From Allomuricauda sp. TMED12 (lineage in GTDB: Bacteria; Bacteroidota; Bacteroidia; Flavobacteriales; Flavobacteriaceae), in NCBI GenBank assembly GCA_002167435.2, contig NHBR02000083.1, positions 56,962 through 120,961 on the forward strand: 64,000 nt of DNA, in the 5' to 3' direction. Made by a program: the position numbers and the translations under genes. Within the stretch, counting starts at the first letter, position 1. Every line of letters begins with the position of its first letter. Shown in pieces: positions 61,401 through 64,000 of the stretch. Below the pieces are notes generated by a model. It ran no database searches. It was not told where the DNA came from and was given only the letters and a program-made list of their open reading frames with translations.

Positions 61401-64000
61401 GGGTAAATATTACATTGTCATTGACATCAGGTGTAGTTGTGTCCACTGACTTTGTCAGAGCAAGGTCCGCCACCTGTATTGGTATTACTACAACATCATC
61501 TTGGTCATCCTCGGCCAAAATATTATTGTTGGGAGTGGAATCCACATCGAAAATGTCCGTTGCAATAATTTCGGCCACATTGGTGTAGTTACCTGTGGGA
61601 TTGACCAAAACATCGATTACCAAAGTTTCAGTATCCCCGGCTGAAACGTCTCCTACCTGCCAAATACCTGTATTTTCATTATAGATTCCTGATGTGGCAC
61701 TGTATAGCACAAAATCATATCCTGAAGGAAGTAGATCTTCCACTACTACATTGTCAGCGTCCACACTTCCCACGTTGAATACTGTAATTTCAAAGCTGAT
61801 CTCTGTACCCACCAAAGGTGTGGTATCACTATCGACGACAATTTTGGTCAGCTCCAGGTCTCCAATGTTCGGGAAGACCTCCAAGGTGGTCTCATCATCA
61901 TCATCTCCATCACCATTTCCATCTTCATCAACTGTATTGTCGGTTGTAGGATCACTGTCCGGGTCAAACTGGTCACTTGCCGTGATTTGGGCACTGTTCA
62001 CATATTCATTGGGCGCACCTGTCGGTGCGTTCACCGTTGCCTCATAGGTTACCGATGTACTTCCGCCATTGGCAAGTACGGTCAACCCAGCCCAAGATGC
62101 GGTGTTTCCAAACAAGGAGCCTCCATTATTGACCGTGGTCAAGGTATATCCACTTGGGAGAATGTCTTCCAATGCGACTCCTGTGGCCACATTGGGTCCA
62201 AGGTTGGTCATTGTTAAGGTAAAAGTGACGGTGTCCCCGACATCTGGCGTTGTATCGTTAACTGATTTGGCCAAACTCAGGTCTGCTTGTTGTGGAACTA
62301 CGGATGTGTTATCTTCATCATCTTCACTTTGGTCCCCATTGTCGTTATTGGGTGTACTGTCCGTATCGAATTGATTGGCTGCAGTGACCTGGACTTGGTG
62401 CTCATATTCACCAGTAGTGCCGGTAGGTTCCAGTACTTCGGCATTGAACGTCAAGGTCAAGGTATTGCTTCCAACAGGCACCGTTAGACCGGACCAGTCG
62501 ATATTGGCTCCGCCCAAGGAACCACCATTGCTGATTCCGGTTACGTTTCCAAATCCAGGAGGTAATACATCCTGTATGGAAACCCCTGTGGCCAACACAT
62601 CACCCAAATTGCTTAAATCTATGGTGAAGGTAACAACATCACCGACATTGGGACTGGAATCACTTACATTGATGTCCAACTCTAAGTCAATAATCTGTGG
62701 AGTGATAACAAAGAAATCCTCGTCATCCTCACTTTGATCGCCGTCATCATTGAAGGGTTCACTATCTGGGTCATCTTGATCACTGGCTGTAATCTCGGTA
62801 ATGTTCAAATATTCATCTGGGAATCCATTGGGTGCATTTACCGTTACTTGATATGAAACGGTAGTGCTACCAACCGGAAGGGAGGCAATGGTCCAACTTA
62901 AAAAAGTTCCTGCAATGGCTGTACCGCCATTGTTTATTGTGGTCAGATTCAATCCCGAAGGTACTTCATCTTCCAAGACAATATTGGTTGCTGTATTTGG
63001 TCCGGCATTGGTCACTGTCAATTCGAAGGTGACCGTATCCCCAACATTCGGAGTGGCACTGGATACCCCGGAAATATCTTTGACAAGACTAAGGTCAGCG
63101 GATTGTAGTGCAAATGCCTCATTGTCCTCATCGTCCTCGCTCTGGTCCCCATCATCGTTGTTGGGGGTACTATCGGAATCAGGAAGGTCTGAAGCAGTGA
63201 TCTCTCCCGTTGTGTCATAACTGCCACTATCGTTGATGGTCACTTGGTAGTCCAGGTCCAGGGTCGCGCCATTGGCCACATCCAGACCGCTCCAGGTGAT
63301 GGTGCCGCTGCCAGGGTTGTACACACCTCCGTTAGTGATGCTTCCCGCGACGATATCCATTCCCGAGGGAACTTGGACCACGACTTCTATTCCTGTTCCA
63401 TCACCGGTCTGTACGGCGTCATTGTTGAATACCGAGACGGTATAGTTTACGGTATCGCCCTCATTCCCGCTGGGGCTTGAATTGTTGATGCTCAGTTCCA
63501 GGTCGACTTGTTCAAGGGATACCTGTGCACTGTCCTCATCGTCCTCGCTCTGGTCCCCGTCATCGTTGTTTACAGAACTGTCTGGGTCGTTCTGGTCGCT
63601 TGCGACAACCTGTGCCGTGTTCAAATATTCGTTCGTTGCACCGGTAGGTGCGTTCAGTGTGGCGGTGAAGCTTACAGAAGAAGAGCCACCGTTGGTCACC
63701 GATAGCCCGGACCATGTGATTGTGTTTCCAGACTGCACGCCCCCATTGTTTATGGTCGCGATGGTATATCCCGAAGGGACCACATCGGCAAGGTTTACTC
63801 CTGTTGCATCGTTCGCTCCACCATTGGAGACCTCAAGTGTAAAGGTAACCGTTTCCCCAACACTTGCAGTGGTAGGGAGTACTGTTTTGTCCAGGCTCAA
63901 GTCTGCGGACTGAAGCGCAAATGCCTCATTGTCCTCATCGTCCTCGCTCTGGTCCCCATCATCGTTGTTGGGGGTACTATCGGAATCAGGAAGGTCTGAA
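58474..64000 (-). CDS. giant DUF11-repeat surface protein with type IX gliding C-terminal domain (5' end outside window)
   Basis: At least 1840 residues; the frame stays open to the right edge, so the true start and signal peptide lie beyond 64000. At least 13 DUF11-type beta-sandwich domains of about 125-135 residues follow each other, each built like [21 protein letters not shown] and DSTPNN, joined by Asp/Glu-rich linkers (for example [10 protein letters not shown]). The last 90 residues are the gliding-motility C-terminal domain ([33 protein letters not shown]), a type B secretion signal. Probably a secreted adhesin resembling SprB in organisation. PorP/SprF and OmpA genes follow on the same strand. 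Confidence 0.92.
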   Translation of the reverse strand, partial: SDLPDSDSTPNNDDGDQSEDDEDNEAFALQSADLSLDKTVLPTTASVGETVTFTLEVSNGGANDATGVNLADVVPSGYTIATINNGGVQSGNTITWSGLSVTNGGSSSVSFTATLNAPTGATNEYLNTAQVVASDQNDPDSSVNNDDGDQSEDDEDSAQVSLEQVDLELSINNSSPSGNEGDTVNYTVSVFNNDAVQTGDGTGIEVVVQVPSGMDIVAGSITNGGVYNPGSGTITWSGLDVANGATLDLDYQVTINDSGSYDTTGEITASDLPDSDSTPNNDDGDQSEDDEDNEAFALQSADLSLVKDISGVSSATPNVGDTVTFELTVTNAGPNTATNIVLEDEVPSGLNLTTINNGGTAIAGTFLSWTIASLPVGSTTVSYQVTVNAPNGFPDEYLNITEITASDQDDPDSEPFNDDGDQSEDDEDFFVITPQIIDLELDINVSDSSPNVGDVVTFTIDLSNLGDVLATGVSIQDVLPPGFGNVTGISNGGSLGGANIDWSGLTVPVGSNTLTLTFNAEVLEPTGTTGEYEHQVQVTAANQFDTDSTPNNDNGDQSEDDEDNTSVVPQQADLSLAKSVNDTTPDVGDTVTFTLTMTNLGPNVATGVALEDILPSGYTLTTVNNGGSLFGNTASWAGLTVLANGGSTSVTYEATVNAPTGAPNEYVNSAQITASDQFDPDSDPTTDNTVDEDGNGDGDDDDETTLEVFPNIGDLELTKIVVDSDTTPLVGTEISFEITVFNVGSVDADNVVVEDLLPSGYDFVLYSATSGIYNENTGIWQVGDVSAGDTETLVIDVLVNPTGNYTNVAEIIATDIFDVDSTPNNNILAEDDQDDVVVIPIQVADLALTKSVDTTTPDVNDNVIFTLTVTNEGPSEATGIQVLDQLPSGFTYVSDDGGGAYASGTGIWSIASLANGNSTIINITASVNTSGDYINVAEVIAHDQLDQDSTPNNTTPSEDDQDEVVVTPRQLVDVSVTKTADTNTPNIGGNISFTVTVTNDGPSDATTVVVTDLLASGYEFVSAIPSVGTYEPLNGSWTVGNLPDGTFETIVIQATVLPNGIYTNTAELTDLSEDDIDSLPANNDDTEDDQATIEPTPVLVSDLDLAKTVDNTTPLVGDEVEFTIDITNSGPSDTSGVIVQDLLPTGYTYISNTATAGNYNQNTGAWQLNGSLSDGTTETLKIKATVNPTGVYTNSAEITNSDNLDPDSVPGNGVVAEDDYDEAATIPIPLADVSLTKTVDNEFPDVSDQITFTLNLSNDGPSEATGIQVLDQLPTGYNYVSHTGGGTYNPTSGIWDVASLAANTNTSLDITVGINTTGSYANTAELIAINELDPNSTPNNNDPNEDDQDGQVTLPRVITDISVVKTADNLAPSVGTDITFTVTIANDGPSDATGLVIEDILASGYDFVSATTSIGSYDEIIGSWDIASLPNGTTETLVIVATVLSNGEYSNTAELIALDTFDPDSSPDNNLNSEDDQDTVNPEPTGLADLSITKTVDDIAPNVGDVIEFTINLTNSGDSNASGVVVNELLPIGFTYEAHTATAGTYDENTGVWNTNGVIPNGTTETLVILARVNAPTGTDGEYTNRVQITASNQADPDSDATSDFDTDDLTDGIPDDDEASIIITPQSVDIAVVKTVDNARPNIGNEINFTISATNNGSLPATNIGIEEQLPNGYRFINANTTLGAYDASEGFWEIDTLNGSETATLTLTVEVLDIEDYLNVAQLAFVDQFDMDTANDSDTASIEPTCLVFYNEFSPNGDGVNETFEIDCISRYPNNTLKIYNRWGNLVFQAQGYNNEFAGISNGRAVIQKEEFLPVGTYYYILDLGDGSQPIADWLYINR

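Noticed and set aside
58474..64000. Regular DNA repeats that could be taken for a CRISPR or satellite array
   Set aside because: The repeats are in one open frame and encode DUF11 domains with acidic linkers; unit length and divergence do not fit a CRISPR array.

Overview
The window looks like a chromosomal segment of a marine-type Flavobacteriaceae bacterium (Bacteroidota). I infer this from the gene families: cbb3 oxidase with CcoS and a FixI-type ATPase, BlaI/M56 pairs, a TonB receptor with a carboxypeptidase-like N-terminus, PorP/SprF with a type IX secretion C-terminal domain, DnaE with a fused exonuclease, and promoters of the TTTG-N18..20-TAnnTTTG type. Weak resemblance points to the Muricauda/Robiginitalea group; the genus is inference. 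No transposase, integrase, prophage, CRISPR array or rRNA was found. Two tRNAs are present (Leu-UAG, Asp-GUC).

Layout. 1-7.5 kb: the start of ccoN, ccoS and the copper ATPase ccoI on the minus strand, divergent from a Crp/Fnr regulator; then a universal stress protein, a PLP-dependent dehydratase and a PAS histidine kinase/response regulator pair. Fnr-like palindromes sit before ccoI/fnr, ccoS and the response regulator. 7.9-12 kb: tRNA-Leu, an M20 peptidase, PhnA, and a BlaI/M56 pair with two operators placed over its promoter. 12-17.5 kb: DUF4407, then a tight six-gene minus-strand operon (cyclase, DUF4260, DUF4230, Dabb lipoprotein, MmcQ, membrane MutS-like ATPase). 17.5-20 kb: a small accessory patch (CPBP protease, interrupted lipoprotein, beta-barrel), part of it flanked by a 57-bp direct repeat of the hemW 3' end. 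20-24.8 kb: hemW, a four-helix-bundle gene, ruvC, a lipoprotein, and a second M56/BlaI pair with three operators.

25-36 kb: a TonB receptor behind a His-rich membrane protein, DUF456, nitroreductase, a LysR regulator and a complete histidine-utilisation operon hutH-hutI-hutU-hutG (histidine to urocanate, imidazolonepropionate, formiminoglutamate, glutamate). 36-41 kb: a repeat-rich spacer with a probable minus-strand small RNA, then a Y-family polymerase and a second DnaE-type polymerase (a likely mutagenic repair pair). 41-48 kb: a YdeP-type molybdopterin oxidoreductase with a small partner, glutaryl-CoA dehydrogenase-like enzyme, TrmN6, a beta-barrel protein, rimM-rpsP and a DUF2383-like protein. 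48-54 kb: the main replicative DnaE, thioredoxin, DUF58 and tRNA-Asp. 54.3-55.3 kb: a decayed metallophosphoesterase gene. 55.5-64 kb: OmpA-family protein, PorP/SprF and a giant DUF11-repeat surface protein running off the right edge.

The least expected signals are the strand-specific small-RNA candidate at 36.3 kb, the hemW 3'-end duplication, a palindromic repeat that has become part of the hemW coding sequence, and the three-domain super-repeat in the giant surface protein. I did not find a clear new multi-gene system.
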